Below are positions 9,891 through 18,669 of a stretch of DNA of 64,000 nt, piece by piece; within the stretch, counting starts at the first letter, position 1, and the number at the start of each line of letters is the position of its first letter. Position numbers and translations under genes: made by a program. Under the pieces are notes generated by a model. It was not told the DNA's origin. It saw only the letters and a program-made list of their open reading frames with translations, and searched no databases. This stretch comes from Eleginops maclovinus (Eukaryota > Chordata > Actinopteri > Perciformes > Eleginopidae): contig NC_086360.1 in the NCBI RefSeq assembly GCF_036324505.1, forward strand, positions 14,849,293 to 14,913,292, read 5' to 3'.

Positions 9891-12563
9891 TCAGGAGTTC
9901 AGCATTCTTATAGCCTGTGGTATAAAACTGTCTCTGAGTCTGGTGGTCTTGGTCCGGATGCTGCGGTACCGTCTGCCAGACGGCAGCAGACAGAACAGAC
10001 TGTTGCTGGGGTGATTGGGGTCCTTTAATATCCTACCGGCCTTCTTCCTACACCGCTGGGTGTAGAGGTCCTCCATGGATGGCAGCTCCGTCCTGGTGAT
10101 GTGCTGAGCAGTTTTCACCACCCTCTGTAGAGTCTTACGGTTGAGGGCGGTGCAACTGCCATACCAGGCGGTGATGCAGCCAGTCAGGATACTCTCGATG
10201 GTGCACCTATAGAAGTTGCAGAGTATCCTGGAGTCCATGTTGAACTTCCGCAGCCTGCGGAGGAAGAAGAGCCGCTGTCGAGCCGTCTTGGATATGACCC
10301 TGGTGTGATGTGTCCATGTCAGGTCCTCACTGATGTTTACCCCGAGGAACCTGAAGCTGCTGACTCTCTCCACAGGAGTCCCGTCGATGGTGATGGGTGT
10401 GTGTGCCTCTCTCTGCCTCTTCCTGTAGTCCACAATCAGCTCCTTTGTTTTGCTGACGTTGAGATGGAGGTTGTTGTCCTGGCACCAAGATGTCAGGGCT
10501 CTGACCTCCTCCCTGTACGCCGTCTCGTCGCCGTCTGTGATCAGGCCGATGACGGTCGTGTCGTCAGCAAACTTGATGATGGTGTTGGAGCTGTGTGTGG
10601 CCACGCAGTCGTGTGTGAACAGGGAGTAGAGGAGAGGGCTGAGCACACAACCCTGAGGGGCTCCGGTGTTGAGGGTCAAGGTGGAGGATGTGATGTTCCC
10701 CATCCGCACTGCCTGGGATCTGCCCGTTAGGAAGCTCATGATCCAGTCACAGAGGGCGCTGTTGAGCCCAAGGTCCCTGAGCTTAATGATGAGCTTGGAG
10801 GGCACAATGGTGTTGAATGCTGAACTGTAGTCAATGAACAGCATTCTCACATAAGTGTTCCTCTGGTCCAGGTGAGAGAGGGCAGTGTGGAGGGTGAGGG
10901 AGATGACATCATCCGTGGACCTGTTTGCTCTGTAGGCAAACTGCATGGGGTCCAGTGAGTCAGGGAGGGAGGAGGTGATAAAAGTTTTGACTAACCGCTC
11001 AAAGCACTTCATGATGATGGAGGTGAGTGCAACTGGGCGGTAGTCATTGAGGCAGATGGGTTTTGTCTTTTTGGGGACAGGGACAATGATGGACTCTTTA
11101 AAACATGTGGGGACTACAGACTGGAGCAGTGACCTATTGAAAATGTCTGTGAACACATCTGCCAGCTGAACTACACACACCTTGAGAGCACGGCCAGGGA
11201 TGCCATCAGGTCCAGGAGCCCTGTGTGCGTTGATCCTTTTCAGAGATCTACACACATCTGCACTGGTTAAAACCAGTGAGCAGGGATCCTGGGCCTTTTG
11301 TGCCTCCACAGCCGGGGGCTTCTCAAAGCGTGCATAAAATGTGTTCAGTTCATCTGGGAGAGATGCAGACACTTCCTCAGCACCACTCGTTGTCCTTTTG
11401 TAGTCTGTTATTGTTTTTAGTCCAGACCACATATTTCTGGCGTTGGAGCCCTTGTAGTTCGACTCCACCTTGTCCCTGTATTGTCTTTTCGCACTGCTAA
11501 TAGCTCTCCGGAGTGCATACCTGGAATTCCTGTACTCATCCAAATCACCGCCGCTGTGCGCGATGGCCCGTGCTTTAAGTTTAGCTCGGACCTCGCCGTT
11601 TATCCAGGGCTTCTCATTTGGGAATGTCCGTACAGTAATCCGCGGCACGACGTCATCGATGCATTTGCCGATGTAGCAAATGACCGCGTCAGTGTGTGTG
11701 TTTATATCGTCCTCCTCAAACACACACCACTCCGTGATGCCAAAGCAGTGGCGGAGAGCAGAGTCAGACTGCTCGGACCAACGCTGCACTGTCCTTGTCA
11801 CAGGTCGGTCCCTCTTCAGTCTCTGTCGGTAAACGGGGAGCAGAAGAAGAGATATGTGGTCTGACTTGCCGAAGGGGGGGCGGGGGAGGGCTTTATATCC
11901 ATGCCGGAAAGGAGTGTAAACATGGTCCAGTGTATTTCCACCGCGCGTGGGGCAGCTGACGTGCTGATAGTATTTCGGCAGGACTTTCTTCATGTTGGCT
12001 CTGTTAAAATCCCCGGCCACAATAAATGCGGCCTCTGGCCGAGAAGTCTCTGTCCTGTCGATAATCCCATACAGCTCCTCCAGCGCTGTGTTGTTGTCAG
12101 CGTGCGGCGGAACATACACTGCTGTTAGAACAACAGATGTGAACTCCCTCGGCAGATAAAAAGGCCGGCATCCGATCATGATATGCTCTAGGCTGGGAAA
12201 ACAGTCCGAAGAAATGATCTCCACATCTGAGCACCAGTTGTTGTTAATCATGAAGCACACACCTCCTCCCTTGCTCTTCCCTGAGTTTATTGTCCGGTCC
12301 TGGCGATGAATGGAGAATCCGTGTGGAGCAATGGCGGCGTCCGGTATCGTGTGGTCGAGCCAAGTCTCCGTGAAAACCAAAACATTACAGGTCTTAATGT
12401 CCCGTTGAAATGCCACCCTGCTACGGAGTTCGTCCAGCTTATTGTCCAGGGATTGGACATTTGCCAGAAGTAAACTCGGTAGAGGAGGCCTGTTTTCACG
12501 TTTCCTCAGCCTGACCAGGACCCCGGCCCGGGAACCTCGTGGTCTCTTCCTCCTGCGCTCCAC
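9891..12563 (-). CDS. LINE endonuclease-reverse transcriptase polyprotein (CR1/L2 group)
   Basis: An uninterrupted frame of about 890 residues. The apurinic-type endonuclease has ANVQSLDNK (catalytic Asn near residue 35), FTETW (Glu 66), VAGDFN (Asp 185, Asn 187) and KSDHISL (SDH 234-236). The reverse transcriptase spans roughly residues 490-735 with FIDYSSAFNTI, APQGCVLSP and the catalytic FADD (665-668). The C-terminus has the LLPSGRRYRSIRTKT motif shared by fish L2/Rex1-like elements. It would nick genomic DNA and prime cDNA from its own RNA. The frame begins with GTG and has no in-frame ATG before the endonuclease; the nearest good ATG (12601-12599, MESLRVYLLEL) is in another frame that stops at about 12506. 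So this copy either uses unusual initiation or carries an early 1-base indel. I favour the latter. Confidence 0.88.
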   Translation of the reverse strand: MERRRKRPRGSRAGVLVRLRKRENRPPLPSLLLANVQSLDNKLDELRSRVAFQRDIKTCNVLVFTETWLDHTIPDAAIAPHGFSIHRQDRTINSGKSKGGGVCFMINNNWCSDVEIISSDCFPSLEHIMIGCRPFYLPREFTSVVLTAVYVPPHADNNTALEELYGIIDRTETSRPEAAFIVAGDFNRANMKKVLPKYYQHVSCPTRGGNTLDHVYTPFRHGYKALPRPPFGKSDHISLLLLPVYRQRLKRDRPVTRTVQRWSEQSDSALRHCFGITEWCVFEEDDINTHTDAVICYIGKCIDDVVPRITVRTFPNEKPWINGEVRAKLKARAIAHSGGDLDEYRNSRYALRRAISSAKRQYRDKVESNYKGSNARNMWSGLKTITDYKRTTSGAEEVSASLPDELNTFYARFEKPPAVEAQKAQDPCSLVLTSADVCRSLKRINAHRAPGPDGIPGRALKVCVVQLADVFTDIFNRSLLQSVVPTCFKESIIVPVPKKTKPICLNDYRPVALTSIIMKCFERLVKTFITSSLPDSLDPMQFAYRANRSTDDVISLTLHTALSHLDQRNTYVRMLFIDYSSAFNTIVPSKLIIKLRDLGLNSALCDWIMSFLTGRSQAVRMGNITSSTLTLNTGAPQGCVLSPLLYSLFTHDCVATHSSNTIIKFADDTTVIGLITDGDETAYREEVRALTSWCQDNNLHLNVSKTKELIVDYRKRQREAHTPITIDGTPVERVSSFRFLGVNISEDLTWTHHTRVISKTARQRLFFLRRLRKFNMDSRILCNFYRCTIESILTGCITAWYGSCTALNRKTLQRVVKTAQHITRTELPSMEDLYTQRCRKKAGRILKDPNHPSNSLFCLLPSGRRYRSIRTKTTRLRDSFIPQAIRMLNS

Positions 12564-12818
12564 AGGTAGAGCTCCAGCAGGTAAACACGTAGACTCTCCA
12601 TTGTTTGCAGGTCATCGTGGATTATTGCTGTCCACCAGCGACCTGATGTGTAAAAGTTGTTCTCTATCATATTGGATGATAGGGCTCGCTTGGGCGGTTT
12701 GCATGTTGCAAAAAAAGTTAAAAACAACCAACAAAGTAAAACAATAAAAACACTAAGATGTGGAGTTGTTGAGGCGCTCGAGACACGGCAGCCATCCTCG
12801 GCGCCATCTTGCTCGATC

Positions 12819-14037
12819 ACACTTGGGGGGAAAAAACCTCACCAAACAAAACAAACATCTGGGTCAGTAACTGAAAGAGACAAAGGAGTCGATCACATCC
12901 TGAGAAACAGTGGAAGATGGTTTCCCTTTGGTCACAGAACGGACAGGTGTCAGAAACAGCTGGGTTGATCACTGAAACAAAGGCATTGACAGCAACCGCG
13001 CCTTGCAGAATCCTCCACTGTAGATCCCCCAGCCTCTTTGTCAGCGGGGGCTTGTAAAGCGCTCTCCACTCAGGCCTCTGAGTCTCAGTCAGGGCCAGGT
13101 GGGCTCTCCACCGGGTGTCCACTCGGCCCTGCAGTCTGCTCTGGTTTAACACTTTGGTCATTAAATAATACATCCTTTTGTTGGACATGGTGCTAAACTT
13201 AAAATCAGTGACATTATTTAACCTTAACAGAAAACTATCACAGGTGACATCAGGAACACAAAGTATCTCTGGAAAAGAGTCATTTTCGTTTGGTTCAGTA
13301 AGTCCGTTACAGAAAGCAACAGCCAGTGCCAGTTCTGGGTCGCTGAGCTGCTGTTTCCAAACACTCAGCAGGAGGCCGGTCACTCGGACTGACCTGATGC
13401 CCAAACGTGCCGCCAGGCCCGCAGCATTGTCCAGACGAGGGCCACACACCTCCAGCACATGTCCCAGTGTGAGGATCTTCTCTTCACAGAGTCTCTGCTG
13501 TAGAGAAGGCCCTATTCCACACAGAAAACGAGTCCCGTGGACCACCAGCTCTTTGAGGAGCCAGAATAAAGAGGCACAGTTCTCCGTTCTCTCTTTCCGG
13601 AAAAGCCCCCACACCTTGAAAAGTCCCTTGTAGAAGCATGAGAGGTTGTCCAAGTGTACTCCTTTAATGTCCATTAGGAACAGCGACTCAGCCAGGCCCA
13701 GCCCTCCACAGCGCTCCAGTACAGCTTGAGCCATGGGTCTCCATACCAGGTCAGCAGGTCCAGTCAGGAACCTCTTGACGAAACGGAGCCTGAACGCAGC
13801 CCCTCTGCTTGCCAGGTGAACCAGTCCATGTCCCCCTTCTTCCTTTGGCAGGAAAAGGACGCTCTGCGGGACCCAATGCATGCGGTCCCAGACGAAATCC
13901 ACCATTAGCGCCTGCACCCTGGACAGCAGGTTTACAGGCGGGTCTGAACATGCCAACCGGTGAGCCAGCATGGAGGACACAAGGTTATTCAAAATCAAAA
14001 TACGCCCCTTAAAAGAAAGTTTTGGAAGGATCCACTT
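12819..14037 (-). pseudogene. Tx1 LINE ORF2: post-RT region
   Basis: Directly downstream of the TGA at 14038, in the same frame, the protein continues KWILPKLSFKGRILILNN and on to HWVPQSVLFLPKEEGGHGLV, typical of the region after the Tx1 reverse transcriptase. It then has a cysteine-rich part (DTCPFCDQRETIFHCF; Cys/His spacing like a C-terminal zinc motif) and ends at FGEVFSPQ, where the nested LINE begins. The final codons before the stop at 12819 may belong partly to the inserted element. No further frameshift is visible, so only the TGA and the insertion break this portion. Confidence 0.8.
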
Positions 14038-14863
14038 TCACTTCTTTAATCGGCCTTCCACCTTTTCCACGAGCCTGTCCCAGTTTTGTAAACAAAAGGT
14101 CTCATCACCGAGATAAACACCCAGGTACTTCAACCCTCCCCTCTTCCAAACAAGGCCCCCAGGTAAAACTAGACCATGAAAGTGGCCTGCCCCTACTGCT
14201 AAGGCCTCACTCTTCCCCCAGTTTACCCTAGCAGAAGACAACTTGCTAAACACACCTACAGTATCTGTTAAAGCATTGATATCCTGTTGAGTTTTTACAA
14301 TCACCATTACATCGTCCGCATACGCAGACAATTTAAGAACATGATCACAGCCAGGAAAAGAAAAACCATGTAGTTTGGACCTTAGGTTGTGTAGGAGAGG
14401 CTCTATGGCCAGGGAGTACAGCATCCCAGACAAAGAGCAGCCCTGTCTGACTCCTCTCTCGGCTTTAAAAGGCGCACATAATCTACCGTTAATCTTCAGT
14501 ACACTCTCAATGTCCCTGTACAAGACCTGGATCTTGGCTATCAGACCAGAGCTGAACCCAAAAGCCTCCAGCGTCTGCCACAAGTACTGGAGCTCAACTC
14601 GGTCAAAAGCCTTTTCTTGGTCCAGAGAAATCAGACCAAGCTTACAGCCCAATGAACTGGAGAGGTCCAAAACATGTCGAATCAGAGTAACGTTGTCAGT
14701 TATCAACCTGCTGGGTACACAGTATGTCTGGTCTACATGAATGACATGCTCCATCACTTTCCTCAGCCTCGTCGCCAACACTTTGGAGAGCAGTTTATAG
14801 TCGGTACAGAGAAGGGATACAGGACGCCAGTTCCCAAGCTCCTGCAGGTCTCTTTCTTGGGGA
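14038..14863 (-). pseudogene. Tx1 LINE ORF2: reverse transcriptase core
   Basis: The frame carries RT motifs in order: ELGNWRPVSLLCTDYKLL (near 14850), LISLDQEKAFDRVE (motif A, catalytic Asp in the AFDRV segment), GVRQGCSLSGMLY (motif B) and LSAYADDVMV (motif C, the YADD metal-binding pair). The last codon is TGA at 14038-14040 after GRLKK, where relatives have Trp; a one-base TGG to TGA change would explain it, since coding continues in frame beyond. Upstream, the frame changes relative to the previous segment at about 14860. The catalytic residues are intact, but the polypeptide cannot be made whole. Confidence 0.82.
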
Positions 14864-15660
14864 GGAGAGTGAGCACCGCCCTCTTGCAGCTCAGAGGCAA
14901 CCTCCCCTTACTGAGACTGTCCCTGAGGACATCCAGCAGGTCATCACCCATGACAGGCCAGAAAACCTTATAGAAGTCTGCAGGCCAGTCTATGCCAGGA
15001 GCCTTCCCACTCTGCATGCTCTGCAGGGCCTCCTGCAGCTCCTGGGCAGAGAGCTCAGCTTCCAGGTCTGCGCTGTCCCCCTCAGGGACCTTAGGAAGGC
15101 CTTCAAAGAAGGACAGCGCCGCCTCTGGTTCTGCCTGGTAATCTGACCTGTAGAGCTCTTTATAAAACCTGACAGCACACAGCTGAATGTCGGCCGACTC
15201 CTGAAGCAGCTGCCCAGTGTCTGACCGCAGGGAGTGCATCAGCCTCCTCTGACCGTTCCTGCGCTCGAGACCGAAGAAAAAGTGAGAGGGAGCATCCATT
15301 TTCACGATGTTCTGAAACCGGGATCTGACCAGAGCACCCTGAGCAGAAAACCCCAGCAGGTCGGACAGAGCTGCATTTCTACTTTTGAAAACCTCAACAT
15401 GTTCTCGCTCTCCTGTGGAGTCTGCCAATCCCTGCAGCTCCACCACTTCCCTCTCCAGAGCCCTCAGAGATCTAGCCATGTCCTTGGTGACATTGAGAGT
15501 GTACTGCAGGCAAAGCTGTCTGATTTGGACTTTCCCCACATCCCACCACTGCTGAAGACTACTGTACTCACTCTTACAATTACGGTAGTTTTGCCCAAAA
15601 AATTTGAAGACTGTTTTAAAATGATTATCAGCCAACAGAGAAAACATTGAAGTGCCAATA
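14863..15660 (-). pseudogene. Tx1 LINE ORF2: linker and RT N-terminal region
   Basis: This frame runs from about 15655 (LLADNHFKTVFKFF) through a helical linker to SGKAPGIDWPADFYKVFW, the RT motif 0/1 block, and RAVLTLLPKK. Relatives read GIDGLP or similar at the GID position, so one residue seems missing here as well. At LPKKE (about 14863) the reading moves to another frame, where ELGNWRPVS continues; the frame actually open here then runs out of phase to about 14763. At the upstream side it is out of frame with the endonuclease. It is coding remnant, not an independent gene. Confidence 0.78.
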
Positions 15661-16320
15661 CGCACTATTGCACTTCACATAATTAATAAAAACTGAAACC
15701 TGAACAAGGGAATGGTCAGAGAACCCAACAGGACTGATGGAGCAGCTCCTGCTTGTATTCATGTGGTGGTTAAAACAGTACACTCGGTCCAGTCTGGCTA
15801 GAGACAACAGATTGTCCCTACAGTGCACCCAGGTGTACTGCCGCTGGCCCGGGTAAAGATGCCTCCAAATGTCACCCAGCTCGAAAGACTCTGTGATCCT
15901 CATTAAAGCACTCCTAGAGGCAGCATGCGGTTCCCAGTGGTTCCTGTCCAGCACAGGGTTTTCTGTGCAGTTAAAGTCACCCCCCAGGAACAGATACTCC
16001 TCACTACTGCAGGTGCTAAGGGCATGCTTCAACTGCTCAAAAAATAAAAGCCTTTCAGAGCCCACACTGGGAGCATAAATATTAATGAAACATATTTTAA
16101 CCTTCTCGAAAACAGCATTTAATTTCAACAAGTGACCTGGAATGACGTCCTCAACAGTGCAGGAAAAGGGTGTGAAACCTCTGGCAAAGAGAATAGCAAC
16201 CCCTCCACTATTGCTGCATTTGTGGCTGAAGAAGCCCTCCCCACTCCATGCCCTCCTCCAGTCACTCTCATTGTCAGCAGTGCTGTGAGTCTCCTGGAGA
16301 AACGTCACATTTAGACTCCG
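15640..16320 (-). pseudogene. Tx1 LINE ORF2: endonuclease domain, N-terminus missing
   Basis: The minus-strand frame starts abruptly at SLNVTFLQETHS (Glu of the QE motif) and continues through FLGGDFNCTENPVLDR (catalytic Asp/Asn) to VGFSDHSLVQV (catalytic Asp/His). It ends with AYWHFNVFSVG and a stop, where a small indel at about 15645-15655 throws the frame. The first 25-30 residues expected for this family, including the motif-I Asn, are absent: directly upstream is the GC-rich 27-bp repeat of ORF1. The endonuclease could not be functional. Confidence 0.8.
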
Positions 16321-17068
16321 GAGAAGCGGCAGCCGGACCCGCCGCCGGAGCAGCGGCAGCCGGACCCGCCGCCGAGGCAGCGGCAGGCGGACCCGCCGCC
16401 GGAGCAGCGGCAGCCGGACCCGCCGCCGGAGCAGCGGCAGCCGGACCCGGGCCCGCCGCCAGAGCAGCGGCAGCCGGACCGCCACCCGCTCCCCCAGGGC
16501 ACGCGCGGATCAGATGTCCCTGAGCTCCACATCCAAAACATCTCAGCGTATCAGACGTGACATGAACAGTGTAGGCGAAATCGTCAATACGAAAACTAAG
16601 CACCAAGTTGAGTTCCCCCTCATCCTTCGTTAGGATCATAAGCACCTGTCTCCTGAAAGAAACCACGTGCTTAAGGTGCGGTGACTTGCAGCCGAGGGGG
16701 ATCATTTTTATTGGAGACACAAGCTGCCCGTGCCGAGCCAACTCTCTCTCCAACAACTCGTTCCGCAGAAACGGGGGTACATTTGATATTACCACTTTTT
16801 TCGCGGGAGTGGCAAGGGGTAGCACGGGTAGCAGCGTCCCTTTAACCTCTATCCCGCTCTCCACCAGCTGATTAGCTTTCTCAGTGCTGTCTAAGAAAAT
16901 AACCACAGCACTGTTCATCCGTGAGGCAGATTTCACCCTGCCATATCCCACCACAGCACCCACAGCCAAACTACACTCCTCTACCGAAACACCACCAGGT
17001 GGAGAGAGCTTGACGGCGTGCTGGCGAGTCAGCTTCTCCAACCCGGAGCTGCTGCCACGAGATGCCAT
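16274..17068 (-). pseudogene. Tx1 LINE ORF1 (CCHC zinc-knuckle RNA-binding protein), C-terminus replaced
   Basis: Begins at an ATG (17068-17066, MASRGSSSGLEKL). Residues about 85-145 (KKVVISNVPPFLRNELLER and on) look like the RNA-binding part of Tx1 ORF1 proteins. Residues 177-190, CFGCGAQGHLIRAC, form a perfect CX2CX4HX4C zinc knuckle. After PGG the protein enters about 60 residues of Ala/Pro/Gly repeats encoded by the 27-bp minisatellite, then reads the endonuclease sequence out of frame to a stop at 16274. Family members have more ORF1 sequence before ORF2. Its normal role is to bind the element RNA as a ribonucleoprotein. The frame is open, but the end is abnormal. Confidence 0.8.
16319..16490 (-). 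repeat. 27-bp GC-rich minisatellite within the Tx1 LINE
   Basis: About six copies of a 27-bp unit (+ strand GGAGCAGCGGCAGCCGGACC plus CGCCGCC), with one copy shortened and altered around 16440-16465. In the ORF1 frame it reads as a nine-residue Ala/Pro/Gly unit (AAAPAAGPA); in the ORF2 frame it reads as repeated RLPLLRRRV. It occupies exactly the place where the ORF1 C-terminus, the ORF1-ORF2 junction and the endonuclease start should be. Confidence 0.88.
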
Positions 17069-17270
17069 GCCGCGCCGAGAGGCTGCGGTTGCAGCCGCCT
17101 GGCAAACAAATCACCAGTGCCACCAAACAAACCCACCAAAATTCGGTGACGTGATGCACAAAGTTATACACAATCACCCAGTGAAAGAAACAAATGTTTA
17201 AAAGGGTTTGAAAAGTTACGAAACCGATAATCACCACTCTCCGCTATACTCACCGATCCACTCACGATCC

Positions 17271-17274
<4 letters not shown>

Positions 17275-17341
<67 letters not shown>
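17275..17341 (+). repeat. (GA)n microsatellite at the 5' junction of the Tx1 LINE
   Basis: A pure (GA)33 or so. On the element strand it is (TC)n directly preceding the Tx1 5' end, which begins TGAGTGGATCGTGAGTGGAT. It pairs with the (GA)n at 9019-9096 on the other side. Confidence 0.95.
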
Positions 17342-17344
<3 letters not shown>

Positions 17345-17707
17345 TTCACTGACCTTTACCTTTTACACCTTAATGCATTCTAATAGGATCCCAGCATGGT
17401 GCCTTTCACATCAGCACCCCCCCCCCCCCCACACACACACAGTTGTTTAGGCAATCAAGGGTTTCATATTCTGAAACCACATGACCCTGGGAGGTGGTAT
17501 AACATTTCCTATCTAGCTTAAAACTCAACATATCATAAACTCAATATATGGCATGTAAATGTTTGATTTGCTTTTGAAAGTTGGAATGCCCAGTTTGGGA
17601 GTGAGTTGAGATGGGCGGCCACCTCACAAATGTATTATCTTGATATTGTTTTGCTTACCCCCACAATTCAATTTTAAGTTATGTGACTCAAACCTGTCCT
17701 TTTTCAG
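17342..17707 (+). other. Short intronic stretch with poly-C/(CA) tract
   Basis: Non-coding. It holds a C14 plus (AC)5 tract at 17417-17440. It ends in TGTCCTTTTTCAG, a good polypyrimidine-AG acceptor for the exon that follows. Confidence 0.6.
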
Positions 17708-17766
17708 AGGTGGCCCGCACCATGCAAAAGAATGACCGGTCCGGGGACGACAGCCAACAGGACAGA
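17708..17766 (+). CDS. pde4d: Probable small coding exon of PDE4D (long-isoform N-terminus)
   Basis: A polypyrimidine acceptor (CCTTTTTCAG, AG at 17706-17707; a second AG at 17708-17709 would start the exon at 17710) is followed by an open segment and a strong donor, GTGAGT, at 17767. The in-frame translation is VARTMQKNDRSGDDSQQDR. It ends on a codon boundary, and the next PDE4D exon at 27552 begins on one, so the two join in frame. Hydrophilic Asp/Ser/Gln-rich sequence fits the variable N-terminus of a PDE4D7-like isoform. I do not recognise the peptide itself; the call rests on splice signals, phase and position. The internal ATG (17722) could also serve as a start if transcription began nearby. 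Confidence 0.5.
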
Positions 17767-18519
17767 GTGAGTGAACACAGCTTCTCTTTGACTTATTATT
17801 TTCCACCTTTACATCCTTTTATCTTTCATCTTTACATTCACACTCTGCACCTTGTTGGCAAAACTGTTATGTGTGCTATGGTGATATGGTTAGTAAAGCC
17901 AAACTTGATGCATTTAGCAAATGTGAGATTCAAGTTTGAAACATGCTTGTGAATATGACTTATCTCCCTCTGCAGCTCGTTAGACAGAAGTTAAACTGAG
18001 AAGTAAGGAAGTATTTTTAAGATACTATTTAGCTTTAAAAAACAAAATGCTAAAAACAAGTATTTACACCACATTTAAGTTGAAATATACAAAAACCTTA
18101 AAAACTAATACTATTACAATTACTCATTGATTTTGGGAACAACATGCCTACATTTTTAAAGACATTCTGCATCAATCTGCTGCTTTTTTGCGAATTAAAT
18201 TACGCTGCTATCTGTATAAAGAATCTTGTCCTCCTTGAACTTTTTTCAATTGTTAACACATTGATTGTACAGATATGTATGGTGATGATAAAGCATAAAG
18301 AGTCATATCCATGCTAATCATTGTAAACAACACTCTTCTAAAGGGGTCATACTGTAGCAATGTAACATCAGGTAGATTACCATTAACTATATAAATGGAT
18401 AGGTTGAATTTGTTGCCAAAAAGTACACAACTGAACCTATCCGTTATATTTAAAAACATTTTTTTTTAATATTTCGGGTGAGATTGAAGCTGAAATCAAT
18501 TTTGTCTCCAGCACGCAAT

Positions 18520-18669
<150 letters not shown>

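Larger units (their letters stand above)
9467..12826 (-). mobile_element. Near full-length CR1/L2-group LINE nested in the Tx1 LINE
   Basis: On the minus strand the element starts near 12826 with CAAGATGGCGCCGAGGATGG, a usual style of LINE 5' end, and finishes with AATAAA (9496-9501) followed by four 8-bp units of the CCTTGAAA type. Short 3' tandem units instead of poly-A are typical of CR1/L2/Rex1 elements. The single long frame encodes endonuclease and reverse transcriptase. Both sides are Tx1 ORF2 coding sequence, which fixes the boundaries to within a few bases. No clear target duplication was found. The open frame implies insertion well after the host Tx1 copy arrived. Confidence 0.88.
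9097..17274 (-). mobile_element. Tx1-clade LINE inserted in a (TC)n microsatellite, interrupted by a second LINE
   Basis: Reading the minus strand from 17274 to 9097 there is a 5' leader, an ORF1 with a CCHC zinc knuckle (from 17068), an ORF2 with apurinic-type endonuclease and reverse transcriptase, a 3' UTR with AATAAA (9121-9126), and a short A-rich end directly against (TC)n. The protein motifs match the Tx1 clade (TX1 149-kDa-like ORF2). Several Tx1-clade families are known for target-specific insertion, including into simple repeats. The coding capacity is dead: two frameshifts, an in-frame TGA at 14038, loss of the ORF1/ORF2 junction, and a 3.36-kb insertion of another LINE at 9467-12826. 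It lies antisense to PDE4D. Confidence 0.88.

Noticed and set aside
10305..12128. Several + strand open frames inside the nested LINE
   Set aside because: Antisense shadows of the endonuclease-RT frame, without independent support.
12506..12820. 104-codon minus-strand frame at the 5' end of the nested LINE
   Set aside because: It starts at GTG within the junction and has no domain. Its ATG-initiated part is considered under the LINE start question instead of as a separate ORF1.
9019..17341. Target-site duplication for the nested LINE
   Set aside because: The bases at the two junctions (TAACC/AAGG at 9461-9470 and ACTTGGGG at 12821-12830) show no convincing direct repeat, so none is claimed.
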